In this document: piece by piece, positions 15,832-24,045 of the stretch
Layout: every line of letters starts with the position of its first letter
Numbering within the stretch: the first letter of the stretch is position 1
NCBI GenBank assembly: GCA_015064955.1
Contig: SVRD01000006.1
Location: 1 to 40,713, forward strand
Direction: 5' to 3'
Source of the DNA: Oscillospiraceae bacterium
GTDB lineage: Bacteria > Bacillota > Clostridia > Oscillospirales > CAG-382
DNA: 40,713 nt
Notes under the pieces: model-generated
Seen by the model: the letters and a program-made list of their open reading frames with translations, nothing else
The model's database searches: none
Told to the model about the DNA's origin: nothing
Translations under genes and position numbers: made by a program

Positions 15832-16266
15832 ATGTCTGATAATAAATACGATTGTTTAAAGCTGAAGGGTCAGCTCTGCTTCCCGCTGTATGCCGCCGCG
15901 CGAGAGACCATAAAGCTTTATAAACCGCATCTCGATAAGCTTAATCTTACCTATACTCAATATATCGCGATGATGCTGCTTTGGGAAAAAAGTCCGAGAA
16001 ACGTAAAAGAGCTCGGCGACGAGCTTTATCTCGATTCGGGTACACTGACTCCGATGCTCAAAAAGCTCGAAGCAAAGGGCTATATTGTCAGAACACGTTC
16101 TCAGGAGGACGAACGCAATCTCAACGTTTCGCTTACCGAAAAGGGCGAAGCACTGAAGGAAGAAGCTGTTGTCGTTCCGCACGAAATGGCAAAATGTGTC
16201 AATCTTTCAATGGAAGAGTGCCTAGAGCTTTACAATGGGCTTTATAAGCTTTTGGGAAAGCAATAA
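15832..16266 (+). CDS. OhrR-like MarR-family regulator
   Basis: A 144-residue winged-helix regulator. The N-terminus LKGQLCFPLYAAARE matches the 1-Cys OhrR signature, with C16 in the place of the peroxide-sensing Cys. Next come the conserved LDKLNLTYTQY block and YLDSGTLTPMLKKLE, the recognition-helix region. OhrR represses peroxidase genes until organic hydroperoxide or hypochlorite oxidises the Cys. The start at 15832 is set by AAGAGGA 8 nt upstream; an in-frame GTG at 15802 overlaps the promoter. No ohr peroxidase gene is adjacent, which is unusual, so its target is elsewhere or different. The gene is monocistronic and ends at a strong terminator. Confidence 0.85.
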   Translation: MSDNKYDCLKLKGQLCFPLYAAARETIKLYKPHLDKLNLTYTQYIAMMLLWEKSPRNVKELGDELYLDSGTLTPMLKKLEAKGYIVRTRSQEDERNLNVSLTEKGEALKEEAVVVPHEMAKCVNLSMEECLELYNGLYKLLGKQ

Positions 16267-16274
16267 TTATAAAT

Positions 16275-16313
16275 AAAAAACCAAGCTTCAAAATTTCAAA
16301 GCTTGGTTTTTTT
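16275..16313. terminator. intrinsic terminator of the OhrR-like gene, bidirectional
   Basis: CCAAGCTT (16281-16288) pairs with AAGCTTGG (16299-16306). The hairpin is flanked by an A run on the left and eight T on the right, so it can also end the convergent cyclophilin gene. Confidence 0.88.
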
Positions 16314-16324
16314 ATTATGTTTGA

Positions 16325-17539
16325 TTATTCAACAATGATTTCGATACTGTTGATAACAGGCTGCTGATCTTTAGAAATTGTGCCGTTGTTGTCGGTAGGT
16401 GTAGCGTCCTCGCAAATCTTGTCAACAACCTCCATGCCCTCGGTTACCCAACCGAATGCGGCATATTGACCGTCGAGGAATACGCTGTCCTCGTGGCAGA
16501 TAAAGAACTGACTGCTTGCGCTGTCGTACGCCTGCGCTCTTGCCATCGAAATAACACCGCGCTTGTGCGAAATCGAGTTGCTGTGGCCGTTGGCGGGGAA
16601 TTCACCGACAATATTCTTGTCCGAGCCGCCCGTGCCGTTGCCCTTGGGGTCGCCGCCCTGCATCATAAATCCTTCCATAATTCGATGGAAGGTAAGTCCG
16701 TCATAAAAACCGCTTTCTGCGAGAATCACAAAGTTTTCAACAGTAAGAGGCGCTTGCTTCTGGTCAAGCTCCAAAGTGATCTTGCCGTAATCCTTAATGT
16801 CGATAACAGCCTTGTATGTCTTTTCGGCATCAAGCGATGTCGAAACGTCGGAAGCAGATTCCTCCTCGGACGCTTCGGACGATTCGTCCTTGCTTTCTAT
16901 CTTAAGGTCGGTTTCGATAACGATAGATTCGATAACGGGCTGATTCTTTTTAGGGATAGTGCCGTTGTTGTCGGTGGGTTTGGCATCCGCGCATACCTTG
17001 TCAACAACGTCCATACCGTCGACAACGTAGCCGAAAGCGGCATACTGTCCGTCGAGGAATACACTGTCCTCGTGGCAGATAAAGAACTGACTGCTTGCGC
17101 TGTCGTAATCCTGAGCTCTTGCCATCGAAATAACTCCGCGCTTGTGGGATATCGGATTGTAATGTCCGTTTGCGGTAAATTCGCCGACAATATCCTTGTC
17201 CGAGCCGCCGGTACCGTTGCCTTCGGGATCACCGCCCTGCATCATAAATCCCTCCATAATACGATGGAAGGTAAGTCCATCGTAAAAACGGTTGGAAGCA
17301 AGAGTAACAAAGTTTTCAACTGTCTTGGGCGCAGCCGTATGATCGAGCTTGACAATAATTTTGCCGTAATCAAGTACGTTGATAGTAGCATAATATGTCT
17401 TATTGGTATCGATAGTGACAGTAGTGAAGACAGGATTGCTTACACTGCTTTGATCGCTTGTTTCTGCTTCTTCACCGCAAGCGGCAAATAGGGCGAGTGC
17501 CATAACAACGATAATTAAAAGTGAAATTAATCTTTTCAT
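16325..17539 (-). CDS. lipoprotein with two tandem cyclophilin-type peptidyl-prolyl isomerase domains
   Basis: A 404-residue protein. A hydrophobic signal sequence ends in the lipobox LFAAC (Cys21), so it is a membrane-anchored extracytoplasmic protein. Two cyclophilin domains follow, at about 48-212 and 240-404, joined by a Ser/Glu-rich linker. Each carries the active-site block FHRIMEGFMMQGGDP with the catalytic Arg, and SSQFFI further on. It accelerates proline isomerisation in folding of exported proteins. Single-domain lipoproteins are the common form; here the domains are nearly identical, indicating recent duplication. GGAGAG precedes the ATG. No partner gene is adjacent. Confidence 0.9.
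   Translation of the reverse strand: MKRLISLLIIVVMALALFAACGEEAETSDQSSVSNPVFTTVTIDTNKTYYATINVLDYGKIIVKLDHTAAPKTVENFVTLASNRFYDGLTFHRIMEGFMMQGGDPEGNGTGGSDKDIVGEFTANGHYNPISHKRGVISMARAQDYDSASSQFFICHEDSVFLDGQYAAFGYVVDGMDVVDKVCADAKPTDNNGTIPKKNQPVIESIVIETDLKIESKDESSEASEEESASDVSTSLDAEKTYKAVIDIKDYGKITLELDQKQAPLTVENFVILAESGFYDGLTFHRIMEGFMMQGGDPKGNGTGGSDKNIVGEFPANGHSNSISHKRGVISMARAQAYDSASSQFFICHEDSVFLDGQYAAFGWVTEGMEVVDKICEDATPTDNNGTISKDQQPVINSIEIIVE
16381..17400. repeat. intragenic tandem duplication of the cyclophilin domain
   Basis: The segment 16381-16821 repeats at 16960-17400 with a constant offset of 579 bp (193 codons). The central blocks, for example 16471-16570 and 17050-17149, differ at only a few positions. 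The DNA-level similarity shows that the duplication is recent or kept alike by gene conversion. Confidence 0.85.
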
Positions 17540-17568
17540 AAAACTCTCCGTTTTGTCTGATTTTATTT

Positions 17569-17597
17569 ATTATACGATATTCGATAGCATTTTGCAA
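17569..17597 (-). promoter_or_regulatory. promoter of the cyclophilin lipoprotein gene
   Basis: On the minus strand TTGCAA (17592-17597) and a perfect TATAAT (17569-17574) are spaced by 17 bp, followed by a short leader with GGAGAG. Confidence 0.6.
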
Positions 17598-17604
17598 TAA
17601 TAAA

Positions 17605-17645
17605 TAACAAAACAACGCTTTTCGTTTGCCGAAAAGCGTTGTTTT
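17605..17645 (-). terminator. terminator of the fumarate reductase operon
   Basis: A perfect 14-bp stem, AACAACGCTTTTCG (17611-17624) and its complement (17630-17643), encloses a 5-nt loop. On the minus strand a T-rich tail follows. It lies about 20 bp beyond the last stop codon of the long minus-strand operon. Confidence 0.85.
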
Positions 17646-17663
17646 TGATTAGCTTATAAAAAA

Positions 17664-18854
17664 CTATGCGAACAACATGATTACTTTTGCCACAAGCACG
17701 ATCGCAACAAGTGCAATCGGGTAGGTTGCAGCATAAGCCGAAGCAACTTCGTCTGTTCCTGCGGTTGAAATGAGCGCACCGAGAGCGGGTGTAGATGTCA
17801 TGCCGCCGGTGATAGAACCGAGGTTGTTGAAAATACTGAGCTTGAAAACGTAACGTGCGAAAATATAGCCTACAACCATAGGAATGGTAGTAAGGGCAAC
17901 GCCGTAAAGGAAGTATTCCAACTTTAAGTTTTCAACAAAGTTTACACCGCCGGGGACGCCCGCACCGATAAGGAAGAGAACGAGTCCTAATTCGCGGAAA
18001 ACGTTAAGATTGTTTTTGCTGACCGAAAGGTCAATTGGACCAACGTGCGAGAAGTGACCGAAGATCAAGCCGGAAACAAGCGTGCCTCCCGATGTACCAA
18101 GCGAAAAGTTGATGCCGGGAATATTGATAGAACCGATAATAACACCAACTGCAACCGCAAGGAAAAACGGGAAGAAGTCAAGCGAATCGAGCTTATGAAG
18201 CTTACGCTTGGGCGCGGGAATATTGATCTGACCTGCAGCAATAAAGGACTCGCGTTCCTTTGCGATATCAACCTTTAAAATTTTCGGCAACAATTGAACG
18301 AACAAAACTACGCCCAATACGCCGTAAATGTACGCGATACCATAACCTGCGGTCGCGTTATTCGCCAAATCTTCCGAAACACCCTCTGTTGCTGCCGAAA
18401 GACCGGGTGTAGAGGTCAAACCGCCGGTAAGCAAGCCGACAGTCATGCCGGCGTCAACGTCAAACACTTTGATTATTAATACCGCAACAAGAGCACCGCT
18501 TGAGATAACTACAACGCCCATAAGAATGTATGCAAGTGATTTGCGGTTAAGCGTTCTGAAAAATTTAGGTCCTGCAATATAGCCTACTGCGGTTACAAAT
18601 AACGCGGTGCCTATATTGGAAAATATCTTAAAGCCGGCTTGATTATAAAGATTGATCGTGTTTTCTCCAACAGTGATCTCGGGCACGTAGTGCACCATAA
18701 TACCGTATAAAAGAGCAACAAGCAAAACACCCGCAGTACCGAGAGAAATACCCTTGATGCTGATGCCGCCGATAAGATAACCGACTGCCCCTATTGCAAA
18801 TGCGATGAAAATAAGAGACAGCATTGAATTTAATACATCGCCTAAATAAACCAT
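17664..18854 (-). CDS. aspartate:alanine exchanger (AAEx) family transporter, candidate succinate exporter
   Basis: A 396-residue membrane protein built of two homologous halves, each with about five membrane segments. Each half holds the family signature: TGGLTSTP (143-150) and TGGMTSTP (349-356). The AAEx family (AspT, YidE, YbjL) usually has about 540-560 residues with TrkA-C/RCK domains between the halves. Here the connecting loop is only about 40 residues, so the regulatory domains are missing. AAEx members move aspartate, alanine and, for Corynebacterium SucE1, succinate. It is the last gene of the fumarate reductase operon, 14 nt after the flavoprotein gene, so export of succinate or exchange of aspartate or fumarate for succinate is the most economical reading. 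Substrate is inferred from context. Confidence 0.8.
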   Translation of the reverse strand: MVYLGDVLNSMLSLIFIAFAIGAVGYLIGGISIKGISLGTAGVLLVALLYGIMVHYVPEITVGENTINLYNQAGFKIFSNIGTALFVTAVGYIAGPKFFRTLNRKSLAYILMGVVVISSGALVAVLIIKVFDVDAGMTVGLLTGGLTSTPGLSAATEGVSEDLANNATAGYGIAYIYGVLGVVLFVQLLPKILKVDIAKERESFIAAGQINIPAPKRKLHKLDSLDFFPFFLAVAVGVIIGSINIPGINFSLGTSGGTLVSGLIFGHFSHVGPIDLSVSKNNLNVFRELGLVLFLIGAGVPGGVNFVENLKLEYFLYGVALTTIPMVVGYIFARYVFKLSIFNNLGSITGGMTSTPALGALISTAGTDEVASAYAATYPIALVAIVLVAKVIMLFA

Positions 18855-18868
18855 AAGTTGCCTCCGAA

Positions 18869-20473
18869 TTAGCCGTTGACCTTTCTGGTGTAGTCGGGAA
18901 GAAGCTTGGGCGATACGGTATCGGTTGTAATACCGGCATCGGAAATTTCCTTCTCGAATTTTGCGACGTGGTCAAGGCTGAGCTTGCCGACAGTGATGTC
19001 CTTGCAAGCTGCGCCCGCAGATTTACCGGCGATTCTGCCGAATACGATGATATCAAGCAGGGAGTTGCCCATAAGTCTGTTCTTGCCGTGGATACCGCCG
19101 ACAGCCTCGCCTGCAACAAAAAGATTCTTAACGTTGGTGGTCATACCATCGGGAGTAATATCAAGACCACCATTCTGATAGTGAAGGGTAGGATAAACAA
19201 GAATCGGCTCTTTTCTGATATCGATTCCGTACTTGCCGAACATTCTCATCATCGCGGGAATTCTCTTTTCGATAGTGCCTTCGCCGCCGATAGCCTCGAT
19301 CATCGGGGTATCAAGCCAAACAGCCTTGCCCTGATCGGTTTCAACGCCGTTGCCGCGGGTAGAGCATTCGCGGATAATAGAAGCCGCGGAAACGTCTCTC
19401 GTTTCAAGCGGGTGCATAAATACCTCGCCGTTTACGTTAACAAGCTTTGCGCCGAGCGAACGTACCTTTTCGGTAACGAGTGCGCCGAAGATCTGCTCGG
19501 GGTATGCCGCACCTGTCGGGTGGTACTGAAGTGTTTCAGCATAAAGAAGCTTTGCACCTGCACGGTAACCGAGTACAAGACCGTCTGCGGTTGCACCGTA
19601 GTGGTTCGAGGTGGGGAAGCCTTGGTAATGCATTCTGCCCGCACCGCCGGTCGCGATAACTACAGTCTTTGCCTTTGCAACCAAAAGCTCCTTGGTTTCC
19701 ATATTGAGAAGAACCGCACCTGCTGCGTTGCCGTTTTCGTCAAGAATAAGCTCGATAGCAGAGGTGAAATCAACAACAGGAATCTGTCTGTTGAGAACCT
19801 CATCGCGAAGCGTTCTCATAATTTCAGCGCCGGAATAGTCCTTTGCCGCGTGCATACGCTTTCTCGAGGTACCGCCGCCGTGGGTAGTTACCATAGTACC
19901 GTCTTCGGTCTTGTCAAATTCAACGCCGAGCTCGGAAAGCCACTGGATAGCATCGGGAGCATCGCAAACAAGCTTCTGCAAAAGCTCGCGCTTTGCCGCA
20001 AAGTGACCGCCGCCGAATGCGTCGATAAAGTGGATAGCGGGGGAGTCATTGGGCTTATCTGCCGCCTGAATACCGCCCTCTGCCATCATCGTGTTGGCAT
20101 CACCGATACGAAGCTTGGTAACGATCATAACGTTTGCGCCCGCTTCGTGAGCTTCGATTGCAGCAGAAGAGCCTGCGCCGCCGCCGCCGATAACGAGTAC
20201 GTCAACGTCGTAGTCGGGATTTTCAAGGTCTATATCAGAAGCGGTGATACGGCTGTGCGCCTGAAGTATTGCCGCGAGCTCCTTCGGAACCTTGTCACCC
20301 TTGTTGGGACCGATCTTCAAAAATTCAAATTCGTCCTGCTTGTAGTCGGGGTGGTATTCGGCAAGCAGGTCGGTTTTTTGCTGTGCTGTCATTCTTGCAG
20401 GCTCAAGAGCAATATTCTTTTCTCTTGCCGCTTCAACAGCCGCCAAGGATTTCTGGAATTTTTCAGAATACAT
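18869..20473 (-). CDS. soluble fumarate reductase flavoprotein subunit (FrdA/TfrA-like)
   Basis: A 534-residue FAD protein that should reduce fumarate to succinate. The FAD motif GGGGAG is at 96-101, after an unusual N-terminal extension of about 88 residues. Substrate and catalytic residues of the FrdA/SdhA family are visible: HPTG, the Glu in LVTE, the Arg in ETRD, the His in LHYQNGG, and the Arg in GKNRL. The His that binds FAD covalently in membrane-bound enzymes (SHT-x-AA-x-GG) is replaced: the segment reads ANTMMAEGG, with N127 there. Non-covalent FAD is typical of soluble fumarate reductases such as methanogen TfrA and L-aspartate oxidase. No signal peptide, heme or FMN domain is present. 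It follows the Fe-S subunit gene by 13 nt, and no FrdC/FrdD membrane gene exists nearby. Confidence 0.85.
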   Translation of the reverse strand: MYSEKFQKSLAAVEAAREKNIALEPARMTAQQKTDLLAEYHPDYKQDEFEFLKIGPNKGDKVPKELAAILQAHSRITASDIDLENPDYDVDVLVIGGGGAGSSAAIEAHEAGANVMIVTKLRIGDANTMMAEGGIQAADKPNDSPAIHFIDAFGGGHFAAKRELLQKLVCDAPDAIQWLSELGVEFDKTEDGTMVTTHGGGTSRKRMHAAKDYSGAEIMRTLRDEVLNRQIPVVDFTSAIELILDENGNAAGAVLLNMETKELLVAKAKTVVIATGGAGRMHYQGFPTSNHYGATADGLVLGYRAGAKLLYAETLQYHPTGAAYPEQIFGALVTEKVRSLGAKLVNVNGEVFMHPLETRDVSAASIIRECSTRGNGVETDQGKAVWLDTPMIEAIGGEGTIEKRIPAMMRMFGKYGIDIRKEPILVYPTLHYQNGGLDITPDGMTTNVKNLFVAGEAVGGIHGKNRLMGNSLLDIIVFGRIAGKSAGAACKDITVGKLSLDHVAKFEKEISDAGITTDTVSPKLLPDYTRKVNG

Positions 20474-20486
20474 TTCTTAAACCTCC

Positions 20487-21161
20487 TTATTTCTCGATTT
20501 CTCTTGTGTTGTAAAGCTCTTTCATCTCTTCGATAGGCTTCTGCATCAAAGCCTCGATGAGATCGTTAAACGTGCCGTCCTTGATCTCGCGAACTCTGTC
20601 TTCGAGATGATCGCAGTGAGGAGCGAGATATTTACCGTTGATACGGCGGGCAAGCATAGCAACCTGCGGGTGAGAAATACCTGCGGGGCAACGCGCAGAG
20701 CAAACACCGCACATAACACAGTCAAAGGATTCCTCTGCACACTTTTCGAAATCGCCGCGCTGAGCATATGCAATATACTGCATAACGTTGAGCTCCTGCG
20801 TGCAAGCCTTTGTGCATGCATTACAGCCGATACAAGCATAGATTTCGGGGTAAAGCTGCATCATAACCGATTCGGTTACGGGAACCTTGTTCATATCGTA
20901 TACCTGCTTCACAAGAGGGAAGAAGGGAAGAGTTGCTATGTACATATTGTCTTCAACTTTAGTCTGGCAGGCAAGGCAAGCCTTGAGCTCCTTGTCGCCT
21001 TTAATGCGGTAGATGGTTGCGCAAGCACCGCAAAAACCGTTTCTGCATCCGCATCCGCGAACAAGCTGATAACCGGCATATTCCATAGCGTTCATTATTG
21101 TTAAATTGTCCGGAACTTCGTATTTTTTACCGAACAGAAAAATGTTGACCATATTCGCCAT
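20487..21161 (-). CDS. iron-sulfur subunit of fumarate reductase (FrdB/TfrB N-terminal-like)
   Basis: A 224-residue electron-transfer subunit. The N-terminal domain (1-75) has a [2Fe-2S] ligand pattern C37, C39, C44, C47 and C62/C65. The C-terminal half carries two four-Cys clusters, C110-C113-C116-C120 and C148-C151-C154-C158. SdhB/FrdB proteins have one [3Fe-4S] cluster with three Cys; here both sets have four, as in HdrC/GlpC-type dicluster proteins. In methanogen thiol:fumarate reductase, TfrB adds a C-terminal CCG (HdrB-like) domain. That part is missing here but is encoded separately as hdrB in the same operon. The start at 21161 has AAGGAG 11 nt upstream; M4 is an alternative. Confidence 0.8.
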   Translation of the reverse strand: MANMVNIFLFGKKYEVPDNLTIMNAMEYAGYQLVRGCGCRNGFCGACATIYRIKGDKELKACLACQTKVEDNMYIATLPFFPLVKQVYDMNKVPVTESVMMQLYPEIYACIGCNACTKACTQELNVMQYIAYAQRGDFEKCAEESFDCVMCGVCSARCPAGISHPQVAMLARRINGKYLAPHCDHLEDRVREIKDGTFNDLIEALMQKPIEEMKELYNTREIEK

Positions 21162-21209
21162 AAGTCGTAATTCTCCTTAAAACGTAAATAAATCCTGTAA
21201 CGTCTTTTA

Positions 21210-22043
21210 TCAATATTCGCTGGGGAGCTCGTCGAGCTCGTCAAATCTGAAAACAGGTCCGTCCTTGCAAACGTACTTCGAGCCGACGTTGCAACGGCCG
21301 CATTTGCCGATGGCGCACTTCATCTTAAGCTCGAGTGTTGTGTAAACCTGAGTCTTTTTAAATCCCAACGCCTGAAGTCCGTCGAGTGTGAACTTGATCA
21401 TTATGGGAGGACCGCAAAGAACAGCAGTCTTGTCGGTATCAAATCCGAGCTCCTTTACGTAGTTGGGAACAAAGCCTACGTGTCCGTCCCAACCCTCTTG
21501 CTCTCGGTCGATGGTAAGGTGTACGTTAACACCCTCATCGGTCGACCATTCTTCGATGATTTCTTTGTACTGAAGAAGATCGTCCTTACTGCGCGAACCG
21601 TAAACGATATCGATTGTGCCGTAGCGTTCACGGTAATGTCTGCAGTAATTGATAACCGATCTGAGCGGAGCAAGACCTACACCGCCCGCTACGAAAAGCA
21701 GATTCTTGCCGACGAACGCATCGTCAACAGGGAACGGCTTGCCGTAAGGACCGCGTATGGTGATCTGCTGACCGACCTCAGCCTGATGAAGCCAATCGGT
21801 CACGCAACCGCACTTTTTGATAGAAAATTCCATATACTCGGTGTTTGTGGGGGAAGAGGTGATCGAAAACATCGCTTCGCCGACACCGGGTATCGAAAGC
21901 ATTGCACACTGTCCGGGCATATGGTCAAATGCCTTTTTGCCGTCGGGCGTTACAACACGGAAGGTTTTGATATCGGGAGTATCAATACGAACGTCGGTGA
22001 TCTCGGCAACTACCGGAATCAAGGGCTCTTTGATCATGTTCAT
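21210..22043 (-). CDS. flxA: FAD/NAD(P)H-binding subunit (FlxA-like)
   Basis: A 277-residue ferredoxin-NADP reductase-type protein. It has a flavin-binding barrel (about 10-105, with MFSITSSPT), an NAD(P)-binding domain (about 108-235, with FVAGGVGLAPLRS and LCGPPIM) and a C-terminal [2Fe-2S] motif C-x4-C-x2-C-x7-C in CAIGKCGRCN. This is the layout of FlxA and of sulfhydrogenase gamma subunits, which oxidise NAD(P)H and pass electrons to Fe-S partners. The start at 22043 has GGGAGG 9 nt upstream. The gene overlaps the flxB-like gene by 4 bp (ATGA). In this operon it is the likely entry point for NADH electrons into the Hdr complex. Confidence 0.82.
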   Translation of the reverse strand: MNMIKEPLIPVVAEITDVRIDTPDIKTFRVVTPDGKKAFDHMPGQCAMLSIPGVGEAMFSITSSPTNTEYMEFSIKKCGCVTDWLHQAEVGQQITIRGPYGKPFPVDDAFVGKNLLFVAGGVGLAPLRSVINYCRHYRERYGTIDIVYGSRSKDDLLQYKEIIEEWSTDEGVNVHLTIDREQEGWDGHVGFVPNYVKELGFDTDKTAVLCGPPIMIKFTLDGLQALGFKKTQVYTTLELKMKCAIGKCGRCNVGSKYVCKDGPVFRFDELDELPSEY

Positions 22044-23056
22044 TCTTCATTACCTCCCATTGTTCTCATAACCTTGGCGATATTCATCGAAATAGGACAC
22101 TTGGCAAGACATCTTCCGCATCCGACACAGCCGAATATGCCGTCGTTATTTTCGGGATAATATACAAGCTTGTGCATAAATCTCTGTCTGAAACGCTCTA
22201 CCTGGCTTATACGGTTGTTACCGTGTGCCATTTTGGTAAAGTCGGAATACATACAGGAGTCCCAGCAACGGAATCTGATAATTTCGTTACCGGTATTGAA
22301 ATCCTTAACGTCATAGCATTGGCAGGTCGGGCAGACAAAGGTGCAGGTGCCGCAGCCGAGGCAGGATTCCGAAAGCGATTTCCATTCGGGGCGGTCAAAA
22401 AGCTCTTTTGTCTTGCCGCCGCCGAAGCCGTCGGTGGTGAGATTTGCGAGCGGAAGCTTGTCAAGAATCTTTTTGGTCGATTCCTTCTGTGCTTCAACCG
22501 CGCTTTCGTCACATTCTTCGAGACCGAGCGATGAAAGAAGCTTTTCGCCCTTTTCGGTGTTTGCCTGCCAATAGAGCGAATCTTCTGTCTTCCAGACAGA
22601 AATATCTCCGCCGGGATTGGTGCAGTCAATGCCAAAGGTCTTGCAGAAGCAGGTTTCGGTCGGTCTTGTGCAGGCAACCGAAATAATAACACCGTGCTCT
22701 CTGCTGGAAGCATAATAGCTGTCGTAGGGTTCAACAAGGAATACTCTGTCGAGAATATCAAAGCTTCTTACGTCGCAAGCGCGTACTCCGAATACGATAA
22801 AATCCTCGGATTCCTTTCTGATATCGTCAACAGAAATAGATTTGCCGCTGACCTTGAATTTCATAAGGTCTTGTACTTGGGGGAAGAAGAAATCCTTGGG
22901 ACTCTTAACGGTGTTGAGAGCATCGCTCCATTCGGTTCCATTTTCCCATTTGGTGTATTCGGCGCGGCCGTCCTTGTCAGCAGGGAGATAAAGAGTGGCG
23001 TTGCTTGCAAGCTTCTCGAAAATACTGTTGATCGAATCGATCGAGCACTTAAACAT
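22040..23056 (-). CDS. flxB: [4Fe-4S] dicluster electron-transfer subunit (FlxB-like)
   Basis: A 338-residue protein with two [4Fe-4S] motifs near its C-terminus: CLGCGTCTFVCPTC followed by QCYDV, and CVGCGRCLAKCP. The N-terminal half (FGVRACDVRSFDILDRVF) resembles sulfhydrogenase beta/AsrA-type proteins, with further Cys pairs in CTRPTETCFC and DCTNPGGD. It should relay electrons between the FlxA flavoprotein and the rest of the complex. It overlaps both neighbours (4 bp with flxA, 1 bp TAATG with flxC), so the stoichiometry is probably fixed. The letter assignment follows position next to flxA; FlxB and FlxC are similar in type and could be swapped. Confidence 0.75.
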   Translation of the reverse strand: MFKCSIDSINSIFEKLASNATLYLPADKDGRAEYTKWENGTEWSDALNTVKSPKDFFFPQVQDLMKFKVSGKSISVDDIRKESEDFIVFGVRACDVRSFDILDRVFLVEPYDSYYASSREHGVIISVACTRPTETCFCKTFGIDCTNPGGDISVWKTEDSLYWQANTEKGEKLLSSLGLEECDESAVEAQKESTKKILDKLPLANLTTDGFGGGKTKELFDRPEWKSLSESCLGCGTCTFVCPTCQCYDVKDFNTGNEIIRFRCWDSCMYSDFTKMAHGNNRISQVERFRQRFMHKLVYYPENNDGIFGCVGCGRCLAKCPISMNIAKVMRTMGGNEE

Positions 23057-24045
23057 TATTCGCCCCTCCTTTCAAATGCTTCGGACGGCTCGAGGTCGCC
23101 CTCGGTATAGTTTACAAGCGGCGCGCGTGAGCCAACCTCTGCGCCTGCCTGATAATCGCCGTAGAATTCGTTGATATCTTTAATAAACTTACGGTTCAAA
23201 AGATGAAGCGGAATGTGCTGCGGACATACTCTCGAGCATTCGCCGCAGTCGGTACAGCGTCCTGCAACGTGGAATGCACGAATGATGTGGAACATCTTTT
23301 CCTCAAATTCGTTTGCCGGAGCCTTGTTTTCAACACCGGATTTGGGGTTGTCGAAAACACACTTTTCACAAGTACAAGCAGGGCAAACGTCTCTGCAGGC
23401 GTTGCAACGGATACATCTCGAAAGCTCGTTCTGCCAGAATGCAAAGCGTTCGTCGGGCGTCATAGCCTCGAGCTTTGCAACCTCGTCGAATCTCGCGTTT
23501 TCGATTACATCACCGTCTTCACCCAAAAGCTCGTCAAACGCAACGTGCTTTTTGCTCTTGCAGTTGATGCAGCGTTCTGCGAGCACGTCCTTCGGGTCGA
23601 TGAGTATCTTTTCATCGCTGTAAATTGTTGAAACAGCGATTTTTTCGCCGCATTCGATTTCCGAAATACCGTCGCCGACAGCTTCTCTTACCTTGTTGAT
23701 ATCCGCCATACCCTCGCAGGGAATACCGACAACGTATACTTTTTCGCGGTCGAAGCGGTGCTCGGTAAGGAGCTGGTTAAAGCTGTAAGTGTCGCAGGGC
23801 TTGAGGAAAACAAGAAGCTTGCCCTCCGCCTTGCGAGTCTTTTGAATAAGATATTTAGAGAAGTTTGCACCGCAAAAATCGTTCCAAACGAATTCTGCGT
23901 TCAGATCCTCTGTTGTAGTAAATACAGAAGGGGTTACGTCGTAATCAAATTCGCCCTTTCTCCAACCGAGGACAGCGCAAACACTGCCGTTTTCGAGAAG
24001 TGAAGCGGCCTTTTCGATCAAAGCGTTACGGGTTATTTTTTGCAT
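23056..24045 (-). CDS. flxC: [4Fe-4S] dicluster electron-transfer subunit (FlxC-like)
   Basis: A 329-residue protein. The N-terminal part (1-170) holds FLKPCDTYSFNQLL, a fold also seen in the preceding paralogue. Fe-S motifs are CINCKSKK, CIRCNACRDVCPACTCEKC and CTDCGECSRVCP. It resembles the second Fe-S subunit of FlxABCD and related oxidoreductases. Start GGAGG lies 7 nt before the ATG, the stop overlaps the flxB start, and the start overlaps the flxD stop by 13 bp. It probably bridges FlxB and FlxD. It has one more Cys-rich motif than expected for a simple dicluster protein, so an additional cluster is possible. Confidence 0.72.
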   Translation of the reverse strand: MQKITRNALIEKAASLLENGSVCAVLGWRKGEFDYDVTPSVFTTTEDLNAEFVWNDFCGANFSKYLIQKTRKAEGKLLVFLKPCDTYSFNQLLTEHRFDREKVYVVGIPCEGMADINKVREAVGDGISEIECGEKIAVSTIYSDEKILIDPKDVLAERCINCKSKKHVAFDELLGEDGDVIENARFDEVAKLEAMTPDERFAFWQNELSRCIRCNACRDVCPACTCEKCVFDNPKSGVENKAPANEFEEKMFHIIRAFHVAGRCTDCGECSRVCPQHIPLHLLNRKFIKDINEFYGDYQAGAEVGSRAPLVNYTEGDLEPSEAFERRGE

